A DNA stretch of 64,000 nucleotides, from contig NZ_CP022219.1 of the NCBI RefSeq assembly GCF_004114915.1, forward strand, positions 6,044,501 through 6,108,500, in the 5' to 3' direction. Below are positions 7,982 through 17,008 of the stretch, in pieces. The DNA is from Bradyrhizobium guangxiense (GTDB lineage Bacteria > Pseudomonadota > Alphaproteobacteria > Rhizobiales > Xanthobacteraceae). Within the stretch, counting starts at the first letter, position 1, and every line of letters starts with the position of its first letter. Below the pieces are notes generated by a model that did no database searches, was not told the origin of the DNA, and saw nothing but the letters and a program-made list of their open reading frames with translations. The position numbers and the translations under genes are program-made.

Positions 7982-9451
7982 TTATTGGAAGGCCACCTCG
8001 GCGAAGCTGCGGAGCTTTCGCGAATGCAGCCGCTCCGATTCCTGCTGCTTGAGACGCTCCAGCGCCTTGAGGCCGATCTCGAGATGCTGGCCGACGCGGC
8101 GGCGGTAGAATTCGCTGGCCATGCCCGCAAGCTTGATCTCGCCGTGCAGCGGCTTGTCGGAGACGCACAACAGGGTGCCGTAGGGCACGCGGAAGCGGTA
8201 GCCGTTGGCGGCGATCGCGGCCGATTCCATGTCGAGCGCAACCGCGCGCGACTGTGACAGGCGGCGGATCACCCCAGGTCCGGAGATCTCCCAATTGCGG
8301 TTGTCGACGCTCGCCACCGTCCCGGTGCGCATCAGACGCTTGAGCTCGAAGCCTTCGAGCCCCGTGACGTCCTCGACCGCCTCCTCGAGCGCGACCTGCA
8401 TCTCGGCGAGCGCCGGTATCGGCACCCACAGCGGCAGCTCGCGGTCGAGCACGTGGTCCTCGCGCACATAGCCGTGCGCGAGCACGTAATCGCCGAGCCG
8501 CTGCGTGTTGCGCAGGCCGGCGCAGTGACCGAGCATCAGCCAGGCATGCGGGCGCAGCACGGCGACGTGGTCGGTGACGTTGCGCGCGTTGGAGGGACCG
8601 GTGCCGATGTTGATCAACGTGATGCCGCGATAGTCGGGTGCGACCAGATGGAAGGCCGGCATCTGCGGCCCGCGCACCGGCGCGGTGCCGCTGGTGGTGC
8701 CGCCGCTGCGCGTGATGACATTGCCCGGCGCGACAAAGGCGTCGAGGCCGGCCTCACCCAACTGCAGCCGCTGCTGAGAGAGCTGCGCGAAGGCGTCGAC
8801 ATAAAACTGGTAGTTGGTGAAGATCACGAAGTTCTGGAAATATTCGGGATCGGTGCCGGTATAGTGATAGAGCCGGCGCAGCGAGTAGTCGACGCGGGCG
8901 GCGCGAAACAGCGACAGCGGCTCGGGCGCGCCGGGCCGCAGCTCGAAGGTGCCGTCGGCGATGGCGTCGTCCATGGTGGCGAGGTCAGGCACGTCGAACG
9001 CATCGCGCAGCGATCGCGTCACCGGCGAGTTCTCGCTGGTGGTGATGGCCGCCTCGATATTGATGTCGCGGCGGTAGGCGAAGTGAATCGGGATCGGCTC
9101 ATTGGACTCGCCGATCTCGACGGGCACGCCGTGATTCTGGAGCAGCAATCCGATCTGCTCGACGAGATAGCTCCGGAACAGATCCGGCCGCGTCACGCTG
9201 GTCTCATGCACGCCGGGCCCGGCGACGAAACCGTAGGCGAGCCGCGAATCCAGCCGCGCATGCGTCGCGGTCGTGATGCGTACGAAGGGATAATAGGCAC
9301 GCACCCGCGTCGTGATCGCCTCGCCGCCAACATAGGCCTCGAACCGGTCCCGCAGGAACTTGGTGTTGCGCTCGTAGATTTCTTCGAGGCGGGCAACGGC
9401 GAGCGACGCGTCGGAGAAGGATTCGGTGGCGATGGAGGGAGGAGATTGCAT
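7982..9451 (-). CDS. amn: AMP nucleosidase
   Basis: This 489-residue enzyme splits AMP into adenine and ribose 5-phosphate, which controls the AMP pool in the cytosol. An N-terminal AMP nucleosidase domain (about 1-180) is followed by a nucleoside-phosphorylase-type catalytic domain with INIGTGPSNARNVTDHVAVL, LMLGHCAGLRNTQRLGDYVL and ALDMESAAIAANGYRF. Length fits the family. The start is placed at MQSPPSIATESF (9451), since the upstream frame to 9505 has no conserved content. Next genes on the same strand are the TPR protein downstream and the secretion pair upstream. Confidence 0.92.
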   Translation of the reverse strand: MQSPPSIATESFSDASLAVARLEEIYERNTKFLRDRFEAYVGGEAITTRVRAYYPFVRITTATHARLDSRLAYGFVAGPGVHETSVTRPDLFRSYLVEQIGLLLQNHGVPVEIGESNEPIPIHFAYRRDINIEAAITTSENSPVTRSLRDAFDVPDLATMDDAIADGTFELRPGAPEPLSLFRAARVDYSLRRLYHYTGTDPEYFQNFVIFTNYQFYVDAFAQLSQQRLQLGEAGLDAFVAPGNVITRSGGTTSGTAPVRGPQMPAFHLVAPDYRGITLINIGTGPSNARNVTDHVAVLRPHAWLMLGHCAGLRNTQRLGDYVLAHGYVREDHVLDRELPLWVPIPALAEMQVALEEAVEDVTGLEGFELKRLMRTGTVASVDNRNWEISGPGVIRRLSQSRAVALDMESAAIAANGYRFRVPYGTLLCVSDKPLHGEIKLAGMASEFYRRRVGQHLEIGLKALERLKQQESERLHSRKLRSFAEVAFQ

Positions 9452-9542
9452 GGTTCGACCGCCGTGTTGCTGTTTGCCATCGCAGTATAGCAAACTGACA
9501 GCCAAGTCGTCATTGCGAGGTAAGATGACGCGCTTTCGCGCG

Positions 9543-10877
9543 TTACTTCTCGCGGAACGCGCGCATCAGCTGGTCGTGCAGCGGCTTCATCAGGTAGGAC
9601 AGCATGGTGCGATCGCCGGTCTGGACGAACGCTTCCACGGGCATACCGGGGATCAGCTTGACGTCGCCGAGACGGGCGACTTCTTCGGCCGGCATCGAGA
9701 CGCGGATGGTGTAGTAGCTCTGGCCGGTGCGCTGGTCGGTGGTGACGTCGGGGGAGACGCGGCTGACGAGGCCGTTGAGCTCGGGCGTGGTGCGCTGGTT
9801 GAACGCGGAGAGACGCAGCAGCGTCTTCTGGCCGATCTGGAGCTTGTCGATGTCGACCGGATTGACCTTGGCCTCGACCTGGAGATCGTCCGCCTGCGGC
9901 ACGATCAGCATCAAGGTGTCGCCGGCGGTGACGACGCCGCCGACCGTGTGCACCGTCGACTGCAGCACCATGCCGTCTTGCGGCGCACGGATATCGACCC
10001 GGCGAAGCTGGTCTTCGGCCGCGACCTTGCGCTCGATCAGCTCCCCGATCTTGTCGTTGGTCTCGCGCAGATCCTTGGAGACCTCGCTGACCACATCCTT
10101 GTCGACCTGGATGATCTGCAGCTCGGTCTCGGTGATCTTGCCCTTGGCCTGGGCACGCGAGGCGATGTACTGCGCGCGCTCGCCGTTGAGGCGCGCCGAG
10201 TCGCGCTCGAGCTGGGTCAGGCGCGAGATCTGCACCAGACGCTTGTCGTAGAGCTCGCGCACGCCGGTGAGCTCGTTCTGCACCAGCGCGATCTCCTGGT
10301 CCTTGGCCTTCTCCTGGGCGCTGAGACCCGCGATTTCCTCGTTGAGCTGCGTGATGCGCTCGCGCAGCTGCGCCTTCTGCCCGGTGCGACCGTTGACGCG
10401 GACGTCGAACAGCTTGGTTTCGGCGGAGAGCAGCAGCTTGACGTCGGGATCGCTGGCGCGCTCGAGCAGGGCTTGCGGAAACTCGATCTTGTCGACACCG
10501 CGCTGCTCGGCCTGCAATCGCGCCGCACGCGCCTGAGCGGCGTCGAGATTCTTGGTGACGATGGCAAGGTTGGCCCTGGTGACGGTGTCGTGGAGCCGCA
10601 CCACGATGTCGCCGGACTTGACCAGGTCGCCGTCGCGGGCGCGGACCTCGCCGACCACGCCGCCGGTCGGATGCTGCACCTTCTTGACGTTGGATTCGAC
10701 CACGATCTGGCCCGGCGCGATCAGCGCGCCCGAGATCAGCACGGTCGAGGCCCAGCCGCCGAGACCGACCGCCAGGACCAGCACGATGCCAAGCCCGAGC
10801 AGCAGGTGAAACTTGATGGATTCGCGCACGGTCTTCTTCGCGGCAGGCTTCGGGCCGCCGATGGCCATCGTGCTCAT
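9543..10877 (-). CDS. Type I secretion periplasmic adaptor, HlyD/PrtE family
   Basis: The 444-residue membrane fusion protein links an inner-membrane ABC exporter to an outer-membrane TolC-type channel. It has a short cytoplasmic N-terminus, one membrane segment (about residues 28-50), a lipoyl-like beta segment (VQHPTGGVVGEVRARDGDLV), a long coiled coil (about 100-280), and a C-terminal beta-barrel with LIPGMPVEAFVQTGDRTMLS. The ATG at 10877 overlaps the stop of the ABC gene by ATGA, so the two are translationally coupled. No TolC gene is in the window. Confidence 0.93.
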   Translation of the reverse strand: MSTMAIGGPKPAAKKTVRESIKFHLLLGLGIVLVLAVGLGGWASTVLISGALIAPGQIVVESNVKKVQHPTGGVVGEVRARDGDLVKSGDIVVRLHDTVTRANLAIVTKNLDAAQARAARLQAEQRGVDKIEFPQALLERASDPDVKLLLSAETKLFDVRVNGRTGQKAQLRERITQLNEEIAGLSAQEKAKDQEIALVQNELTGVRELYDKRLVQISRLTQLERDSARLNGERAQYIASRAQAKGKITETELQIIQVDKDVVSEVSKDLRETNDKIGELIERKVAAEDQLRRVDIRAPQDGMVLQSTVHTVGGVVTAGDTLMLIVPQADDLQVEAKVNPVDIDKLQIGQKTLLRLSAFNQRTTPELNGLVSRVSPDVTTDQRTGQSYYTIRVSMPAEEVARLGDVKLIPGMPVEAFVQTGDRTMLSYLMKPLHDQLMRAFREK

Positions 10878-12622
10878 GGCTTTGCTACTCCGCCCTCGCT
10901 GACGATTTTGATCGGTGCCGGCGGCGTCACACGCGGCTGCAGCACCTGGGCGAGCACCTGCTCCTTCGGACCGAACGCCTGCATGCGGCCGTCGCGCAGC
11001 ACCAGGATCTGGTCGACCGCCTCGACGCCGATCGGACGGTGCGCCACCACGACGACGATGGCGCCGCGCTCGCGCGCCGAGCGGACGGCACGCGTCAGCG
11101 CCTCATCGCCTTCGGTGTCGAGATTGGAGTTGGGCTCGTCGAGGACGATCAGGAAGGGGTTGCCGTAGAGCGCGCGCGCCAGCGCCACACGCTGCGCTTG
11201 GCCAGCGGACAGCGCAGCGCCCTGCTCGCCGACTTGCGTATTGTAGCCCTCGCGCATCTTGATGATCATCTCGTGCACGCCGGCTTGCTTTGCCGCCGCG
11301 ATAATGCTCTCGGACGTGGCCTCGGGATCGAACCGGCTGATGTTCTGCGCGATGGTGCCGCCGAACAATTCGACGTCCTGCGGCAGATAGCCGATGTGCC
11401 GGCCGAGCATGTCGGAGGACCATTGATCGAGCGCCGCGCCGTCGAGCCGCACCTTGCCGCGCACCGGCTGCCAGACCCCGACCAGCGCGCGGATCAGCGA
11501 CGACTTGCCCGAGCCGCTCGGGCCGATCACGCCGAGGCCGTTGCCCGCGGCGAGCGCGAAGCTGATGTCCTGCACGATGAGACGCTGGTCGCCCGGCGGC
11601 ACCATGGCGACGCCTTCGACCGAGAGCCGGCTCGAGGGCGCCTGCAACTGGGTCGGAATGGTCTGCGCCGGGATCTGCTCCAGCAGGCGCGTGAGGCGCT
11701 GCCAGCTCTGGCGTGCGGCGACGAAGGATTTCCAATGCGCAATGGCGAGATCGACGGGCGCCAGCGCGCGGGCGGAGAGGATCGAACCGGCGATGATGAT
11801 GCCGGCGGTCGCCTCCTGGTGGATGACGAGATAGGCGCCGACCGCGAGCACGGCCGATTGCAGCATCATGCGCAGCACCTTTGCAACCGCCCCTAAGCCG
11901 CCGGCGACGTCGCTGGCGCGCTGATTGCCGGCGAGATATCGCTCGTTGGCCTCGCTCCAACGCTGGTTCATCCGGCCGGCCATGCCCATGGACACCATGA
12001 CTTCGGCGTTACGGCGGCTGGCCTGGGCGAGATCGTTGCGCTGGGCGGCAAGGCCCATCGCCTCCTTCGCCGGCTGGCGCGACATGAACTCGGTGACCAG
12101 CGTCAGCCCGACCAGGATGAAGGCGCCGACCAATGCGGTGACGCCGATCATGACGTGGAAGGCGAAACAGATGGCGAGGTACAGCGGCAGCCAGGGCAGG
12201 TCGAAGAAGGCACTCGGGCCCATGCCGCCGAGGAAGGAGCGGACATTGTCGAGATCGCGCAGCGGCTGCAGACCTTCGTTGCGGTTGCCGACCAGGAGCG
12301 GCAGGCGCACGATGGTGTCGAACACGCGCTTGTTGAGGGCCTCATCGAGCGCGGTGCCGATCCGCCCCAGGATCCGGTTGCGGATCATGTCGAGCACGCC
12401 CTGCGCCATGTAGAGGAAGCTGGCGAGGATGATCAGGCCGACCAGGGTCGGGACGCTGCGGCTCGGCAGCACCCGGTCGTAGACCTCCAGCATGAAGATC
12501 GACCCGGTCAGATAGAGCAGGTTGATCATGCAGCTCATCAAGCCGACGCCGACAAACGCCGTGCGACATGCGCGCAAGGCGTCACCGAGCTCTGAACGGC
12601 GGACGCCGGGACCGGCTGCCAT
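10874..12622 (-). CDS. Type I secretion ABC permease/ATPase, PrtD family
   Basis: This 582-residue half-transporter fuses a six-helix membrane domain (about 20-310) to an ABC ATPase. Visible motifs are Walker A GPSGSGKSS (about residue 367), the signature ALSAGQAQRVALARAL (Ala in place of the usual second Gly, as often in PrtD proteins) and Walker B FLIVLDEPNSNLD. It lacks an N-terminal C39 peptidase domain, so it should export proteins with an uncleaved C-terminal signal. It forms an operon with the HlyD-type adaptor. The adhesin at 24948-30026 is the only recognisable client in the window. Confidence 0.93.
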   Translation of the reverse strand: MAAGPGVRRSELGDALRACRTAFVGVGLMSCMINLLYLTGSIFMLEVYDRVLPSRSVPTLVGLIILASFLYMAQGVLDMIRNRILGRIGTALDEALNKRVFDTIVRLPLLVGNRNEGLQPLRDLDNVRSFLGGMGPSAFFDLPWLPLYLAICFAFHVMIGVTALVGAFILVGLTLVTEFMSRQPAKEAMGLAAQRNDLAQASRRNAEVMVSMGMAGRMNQRWSEANERYLAGNQRASDVAGGLGAVAKVLRMMLQSAVLAVGAYLVIHQEATAGIIIAGSILSARALAPVDLAIAHWKSFVAARQSWQRLTRLLEQIPAQTIPTQLQAPSSRLSVEGVAMVPPGDQRLIVQDISFALAAGNGLGVIGPSGSGKSSLIRALVGVWQPVRGKVRLDGAALDQWSSDMLGRHIGYLPQDVELFGGTIAQNISRFDPEATSESIIAAAKQAGVHEMIIKMREGYNTQVGEQGAALSAGQAQRVALARALYGNPFLIVLDEPNSNLDTEGDEALTRAVRSARERGAIVVVVAHRPIGVEAVDQILVLRDGRMQAFGPKEQVLAQVLQPRVTPPAPIKIVSEGGVAKP

Positions 12623-12884
12623 CAGTCTGATCTCTTTCAGGTGGGGGCCAAAGCCCCTGATTTCACGGGCAATTCAGGCTACTCGCCCCGGATTAACATC
12701 ATGTTGGCGCGGCGTCCAACGCGGGCCGGGTTCTCCAGAACCCTGATGGGCCACATCTACCCGTGATGCTCCCATACGCAAGTCCGGTATTTCACAGTCT
12801 TTGCGGCTTTTTGGTGCTGAGACGCCGACCCTCCCCAGTTCTGGCAAGGCGGCGAGTTCCGATCGTACGAACCGGGCGGCTCCC
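12623..12884. other. Leader region upstream of the secretion operon
   Basis: This is the non-coding part of the 363-bp gap before the PrtD-like gene. It holds no convincing reading frame: a 78-codon minus frame lacks conserved features and runs into the neighbouring repeat. The promoter of the secretion operon should lie here, but no clear box stands out. Confidence 0.5.
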
Positions 12885-12977
12885 AGAGCGTTTTCGAGCG
12901 AAGTGGACACCGGTTCGCGTGAAGAAAACGCGTCAAAACAAGAAGCTAGAGCTTCGGTTCTGATTCAATCAGAACCG
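12885..12977. repeat. Dispersed intergenic repeat ending in a perfect palindrome
   Basis: The element begins AGAGCGTTTTCGAGCG and ends in a palindrome with 11-bp arms at 12955-12977 (CGGTTCTGATT, one base, AATCAGAACCG). I recognise the pattern as a repeat common in Bradyrhizobium intergenic DNA. The palindrome lies 8 bp past the stop of the GlsB-like gene and could act as its terminator. Confidence 0.7.
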
Positions 12978-12985
12978 AAAATGCC

Positions 12986-13255
12986 CTACAGCCGGCCGCC
13001 GCCACGCACCAGCCGCACCACCAGCAGCAGGATGACCGCTCCGATGGCAGAATAGACGATCTCGGAGACCAGGCCCGTGCCGAGGCGGATGCCGAGCTTC
13101 GGAAACAGGAGGCTCGCCACCAGCGCACCGCAGATGCCGATCACGATGTCGCCGATGATGCCGAACCCGGCACCCCGCACGATCTTGCCCGCGAGCCAGC
13201 CGGCGACGAGGCCGACGAACAGGATGACGAGCAGTCCTTCGTTGGAAATGTACAT
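12986..13255 (-). CDS. GlsB/YeaQ/YmgE family small membrane protein
   Basis: The 89-residue protein of the transglycosylase-associated family has three hydrophobic segments with the typical LVAGWLAGKIVRGAGFGIIG motif after the first. Family members sit in the inner membrane and are often induced by stress; the molecular role is unknown. The start at MYISNEG (13255) follows an AGGGA site; the longer frame to 13285 adds a non-conserved basic stretch. Confidence 0.85.
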   Translation of the reverse strand: MYISNEGLLVILFVGLVAGWLAGKIVRGAGFGIIGDIVIGICGALVASLLFPKLGIRLGTGLVSEIVYSAIGAVILLLVVRLVRGGGRL

Positions 13256-13363
13256 CGGTGAGGTCCCTTTCCGTGAACGGAGCATGGAACGGGAACCGGC
13301 ATGAATGGGGTGTGAATGGGTGCTGATGAGCGTTGCCGCGCGCTTGGTTCAACGCATCCGAAA

Positions 13364-14341
13364 CTATGACGCCGCCGTGACGGGCTCCGCGAGCACGCAT
13401 CTGGCCGCCCGGCCCGGTCCGACCTCCACATTGGCAGGCAGTTGCTCCAGGCAACGCGGCTCGGCGAGCTTGCAGCGCGGGGCGAAGGAGCAGTTGTGGG
13501 GCTTTTCGGCCAGCGAGGGCGGCGTGCCCGGGATGGTCTCGAGGCGCTGTCCCCGCTTAGCGCCGTGGATGGTGGAGGCAAGCAGGCCCTTGGCATAGGG
13601 GTGCACCGGAGTGCGGACGATGTCGCGCAAGCTGCCCTGCTCGACGATCTGGCCGGCATACATCACTGCGACGCGGTCGCAGATCTCGATGGCGACGCCG
13701 ATGTCGTGAGTGACGAAGATCACGGACATGCCGAACTCGCGCTGCAGCTCGCGCAGCAGCAGCAGGATCTGGATCTGCACGGTGGCATCGAGCGCCGTGG
13801 TCGGCTCGTCCGCGAGCAAGATCTTTGGCCGGCAGGCCAGCGCCAGTGCGATCATTGCGCGCTGACGCATGCCGCCGGACATCTCGTGCGGATAGGCGTC
13901 CAGCCGCCGCTTGGCGGAGGGGATGCGCACGACCTCGAGCATTTCCAGCGCCCGCGCGCGCCCTTCCGCAAAACTCTTGCCTTCGTGGCGCACCACGCTT
14001 TCGGCGATCTGCGCGCCGATGGTGTAGACCGGGTCGAGCGCAAGCGCCGGCTCCTGGAAGATCATCGAGACGGTCTGGCCGCGGAAGGACGACAGCTGCT
14101 CGTCGTTCATGGCGAGCACGTCCTGTCCCATCACATTGACCGTCCCTGTGATCTGCGTGCGCTTCTTCGGCAACAGCCGCATCAAGGCACGCAGCGTCAC
14201 GCTCTTGCCCGAACCGGACTCGCCGAGCAGGCCCAGCACCTCGCTATTGCCCAGCGACAGGCTGAGGTCGTTCACGGCATAGACCGTGCGCTCGCCGGTG
14301 AAGCGGATGTTGAGGCCCGAGATCTCGACGAGTTTGGTCAT
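13364..14341 (-). CDS. Dipeptide/oligopeptide ABC importer ATPase, DppD type
   Basis: This 325-residue ATPase powers peptide-type import from the inner face of the membrane. Walker A GLLGESGSGKSVTLRAL, signature MSGGMRQRAMIALALA and Walker B ILLADEPTTALD are present, and the C-terminal oligopeptide domain holds a cysteine set (CSFAPRCKLAEPRC and a later Cys), which in homologues can carry an FeS cluster. The start overlaps the amidase stop by 4 bp. It is the last gene of the operon starting with the binding protein at 20717. Confidence 0.92.
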   Translation of the reverse strand: MTKLVEISGLNIRFTGERTVYAVNDLSLSLGNSEVLGLLGESGSGKSVTLRALMRLLPKKRTQITGTVNVMGQDVLAMNDEQLSSFRGQTVSMIFQEPALALDPVYTIGAQIAESVVRHEGKSFAEGRARALEMLEVVRIPSAKRRLDAYPHEMSGGMRQRAMIALALACRPKILLADEPTTALDATVQIQILLLLRELQREFGMSVIFVTHDIGVAIEICDRVAVMYAGQIVEQGSLRDIVRTPVHPYAKGLLASTIHGAKRGQRLETIPGTPPSLAEKPHNCSFAPRCKLAEPRCLEQLPANVEVGPGRAARCVLAEPVTAAS

Positions 14342-15753
14342 GACGGCAGTTTCGGCAATCGATCGTGATAATCGGTGACGCGCTGGAAGGCGGCGCCGAT
14401 GGTGAGGAGGGTCGCTTCATCGAAGGAGCGGCCGATCAGCTGCATGCCGACCGGCAGGCCACTTCGGGTGAAGCCGGAAGGCACTGTGAGCGAGGGCAGG
14501 CCGAGGAAGTTCACCGGACGGGTGAACAGCGTCAGCCGCTGCACCATCGCCGGCGCGTTCGGGCCGCCGCCGACATCGCTCTCCTCGATTGTCGGCGCCG
14601 GCACCGGCGAGGCCGGCGCGATCCCCGCATCGACGCCTGCCGTTGCGGCATTGTGGGCCGCGAGCGCCGGCCCGCGCCAGCGCATCGCCTCCAGATAGGT
14701 GATGGCGGGAACGGCGAGGCCGTTCTGCAGCCGCATCAGCACCTGCGCGCCGTAATCCTGCGGCCGCTCGATCAACCAGCGCTTGTGGAAGGCGGCAGCT
14801 TCCGCGGCGAGCACGAGCTGGCTCGCCGAAGACAATTGCCGCTGATCCGGCAGCTCGACCTTGACGATGTCGGCGCCCTCGCGCTTGAGCACCGCGATGG
14901 TCTCGTCGAGCACGCGCGCGACCTCAGCGTCGAGATCATCGACATAGAAGGACGCAGGCACGCCGATCTTGAGGCCCTTCAGCGAGCCTTTCGTCGCGCC
15001 GACATAGTCCGACAGCGGTTCGTGGCTGCAGGTGGAATCGGCGGGATCCGGGCCGGCCATCAGCGCCAGCAACAGCGCGCAATCCTCGGCAGTGCGGGCG
15101 AGCGGGCCGACGGTGTCGAGCGATTGCGACAGCGGCATCGCGCCCGCGCGGCTGACGCGGCCGACCGTGGTCTTGAGTCCCGTGACACCGCAGAAATGCG
15201 CGGGCATGCGGATCGAGCCGCCGGTGTCCGAGCCGAGCGCCGCATAGGTCAGGCGCGCGGCGACCGCCGAGCCGGAGCCCGACGACGAGCCGCCGGTGAT
15301 ATGGGCGACATTCCAGGGATTGCGCACCGGGCCGTAATGGGCGTTGTGGCCGGTCGGACCATAGGCGAACTCTGCAAGGTGCAGCGTGCCGAGCCGGACC
15401 TGGCCGGCGTCCTTCAGCCGCTGCAGCGCCGTCGACGTCACGGTCGGCACGAAATCGCGGCGGATCAGCGAGCCGCAGGTCGCGACATGGCCGGCGTCGT
15501 AATACATGTCCTTGTGCGCGAGCGGCACGCCGTGCAGCGGACCACGGACATTGCCCTTGGCGAGCTCGGCGTCGGCAGCTTCCGCAGCCTTCAAAGCCGC
15601 CTCGGACTCAATCGACATGAAGGCGTTGAGGTGCGGCTGCCACTGCGCAATGCGATGCAGCGCCGCACGCGTCACCTCATGGGAGGACAGCTGCTTCGTC
15701 GCGATCGCGCGCGCGACCTCGGTCAGCGTCATCAAGGCGGGCTCATGGCTCAT
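14338..15753 (-). CDS. Amidase signature family enzyme (AtzE/GatA-like)
   Basis: The 471-residue amidase has the Ser-cisSer-Lys triad: Lys81 in PLAHKDMYYD, the serines at 156-158 in GGSSSGSGSA, and the nucleophile Ser180 in GSDTGGSIRMPA. It should hydrolyse a C-N amide bond of a small compound in the cytoplasm. The start at 15753 overlaps by 4 bp (ATGA) a 65-residue AtzG-like gene, the usual partner of AtzE-type amidases. Its place between the two ATPase genes of a peptide-type importer suggests it acts on the imported compound. The long upstream frame reported for this strand is out-of-gene read-through. Confidence 0.9.
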   Translation of the reverse strand: MSHEPALMTLTEVARAIATKQLSSHEVTRAALHRIAQWQPHLNAFMSIESEAALKAAEAADAELAKGNVRGPLHGVPLAHKDMYYDAGHVATCGSLIRRDFVPTVTSTALQRLKDAGQVRLGTLHLAEFAYGPTGHNAHYGPVRNPWNVAHITGGSSSGSGSAVAARLTYAALGSDTGGSIRMPAHFCGVTGLKTTVGRVSRAGAMPLSQSLDTVGPLARTAEDCALLLALMAGPDPADSTCSHEPLSDYVGATKGSLKGLKIGVPASFYVDDLDAEVARVLDETIAVLKREGADIVKVELPDQRQLSSASQLVLAAEAAAFHKRWLIERPQDYGAQVLMRLQNGLAVPAITYLEAMRWRGPALAAHNAATAGVDAGIAPASPVPAPTIEESDVGGGPNAPAMVQRLTLFTRPVNFLGLPSLTVPSGFTRSGLPVGMQLIGRSFDEATLLTIGAAFQRVTDYHDRLPKLPS

Positions 15754-15947
15754 TTCGACACCTTCTGCGTCTGCACAAGCACATAGCCGGCGGGCTCGAG
15801 GTCGAACGGCAGCGTGCCGGCGATGGCGGCAAAGCCTTCGAACGCAGGGCCGATGGCATTGGAGATGCGGGTTGCGATCTCGTCGTCCACGGGCACGCCC
15901 GCAACCAGCGCGATCGGCTTGATCTCTTTCGGTGTCGGTCTCGTCAT
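15750..15947 (-). CDS. AtzG-like small amidase partner (DUF4089 type)
   Basis: This 65-residue protein has the AtzG-like layout: a short helix, then ALVAGVPVDDEIATRISNAI, a hydrophobic helix GPAFEGFAAIAGTLPF and a tail (DLEPAGYVL) that could insert into a partner. AtzG subunits form a complex with the AtzE amidase in cyanuric acid catabolism, and related pairs occur in many operons. Its stop overlaps the amidase start and its start overlaps the DppF stop, each by 4 bp, so it is tightly coupled to both. The assignment rests on size, pattern and context. Confidence 0.65.
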   Translation of the reverse strand: MTRPTPKEIKPIALVAGVPVDDEIATRISNAIGPAFEGFAAIAGTLPFDLEPAGYVLVQTQKVSK

Positions 15948-17005
15948 GTGGTCTTCTCCCTGGGCGCACGGCTATGGCCAGAACCCGGTATCGCCATGTA
16001 GCACGCAGCCTCGTGGCCCATCTTATCCAGCGCAGTGAGCTTTGGTGTCGCATTTGCGCAGAGCGGCTCCGCAAACGGACAACGGGTGTGGAAGCGGCAG
16101 CCGGACGGCGGATCGATCGGATTGGGCGGATCGCCCGTGATCGGCGGCTTTTCGGTGCGGCGATCAGGGTCGGAGGACGGCATCGCAGCCAGCAGTGCCC
16201 GGGTGTAGGGATGCGCAGGACTGTCCCAGACCTGGTCGACCGGACCGAGCTCGACGACCTCGCCGAGATACATCACCAGCACGCGGTCCGAGATGTAGCG
16301 CACGACGTTGAGGTCATGGCTGATGAAGAGATAGGTCAGACCGAACTCGCGCTTGAGATCGGCCAGCAGGTTCAGCACCTGCGCCTCGACCGATTTGTCC
16401 AGCGCGGAGACGGCCTCATCCAGGATCACCAGCCGCGGCGACAGCGCCAGCGCCCGCGCAATGTTGACGCGCTGGCGCTGGCCGCCGGAGATCTCGTGCG
16501 GATAGCGATTGGCGAAGTTTTCCGGGCGCAGGCCGACCTTGCCAAGCAGCTCGCGCGCCAGCGCGCGCGCCGCGCCGTCGGCCATGCCGTGAACCTTGGG
16601 ACCGAAGGCGATCGATTCCTCGATCGTGAGGCGTGGATTGAGCGAGGCGTAGGAATCCTGAAACACCATTTGCATGCCGCGGCGCAGCTCGCGCAAGCTC
16701 AGCGCCTGCCCGACGGTCATGCCGTCATAGACGATGTCGCCGGTATCGCGCGGCATCAGATGCATCAATAGCCGCGCCGTGGTCGACTTGCCGCAGCCGG
16801 ATTCACCGACGATGCCGACGGTCTCGCCCTTGGCGACAGTGAAGGTGACGTTGTCGACGGCGCGCACGGTGCGCTTGGCGGCAAACAGGCCGCCGCGCAC
16901 CGGGAAGTGCTTCGTGAGACCATTGACCTGCAGCAACGGCTGCGCGACGCCGCCAACGTCCTCGACCGGCTCCAGCATTTCAACGGAAGTGTCGCTCTCG
17001 CTCAT
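15944..17005 (-). CDS. Dipeptide/oligopeptide ABC importer ATPase, DppF type
   Basis: The 353-residue second ATPase of the peptide-type importer has Walker [18 protein letters not shown], signature [16 protein letters not shown], Walker [13 protein letters not shown] and a C-terminal oligopeptide domain with [15 protein letters not shown]. Glu-Ala follows the Walker B Asp, as in DppF. It lies 3 bp after the DppC stop and overlaps the AtzG-like gene by 4 bp. Confidence 0.92.
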   Translation of the reverse strand: MSESDTSVEMLEPVEDVGGVAQPLLQVNGLTKHFPVRGGLFAAKRTVRAVDNVTFTVAKGETVGIVGESGCGKSTTARLLMHLMPRDTGDIVYDGMTVGQALSLRELRRGMQMVFQDSYASLNPRLTIEESIAFGPKVHGMADGAARALARELLGKVGLRPENFANRYPHEISGGQRQRVNIARALALSPRLVILDEAVSALDKSVEAQVLNLLADLKREFGLTYLFISHDLNVVRYISDRVLVMYLGEVVELGPVDQVWDSPAHPYTRALLAAMPSSDPDRRTEKPPITGDPPNPIDPPSGCRFHTRCPFAEPLCANATPKLTALDKMGHEAACYMAIPGSGHSRAPREKTT

Positions 17006-17008
17006 GGC

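Noticed and set aside
12674..12910. 78-codon frame upstream of the secretion operon
   Set aside because: It runs into a dispersed repeat and has no conserved feature or ribosome-binding site.
12986..13255. Possible general-stress (EcfG) promoter for the GlsB-like gene
   Set aside because: No GGAAC with a properly spaced CGTT lies in the right orientation upstream of the start.
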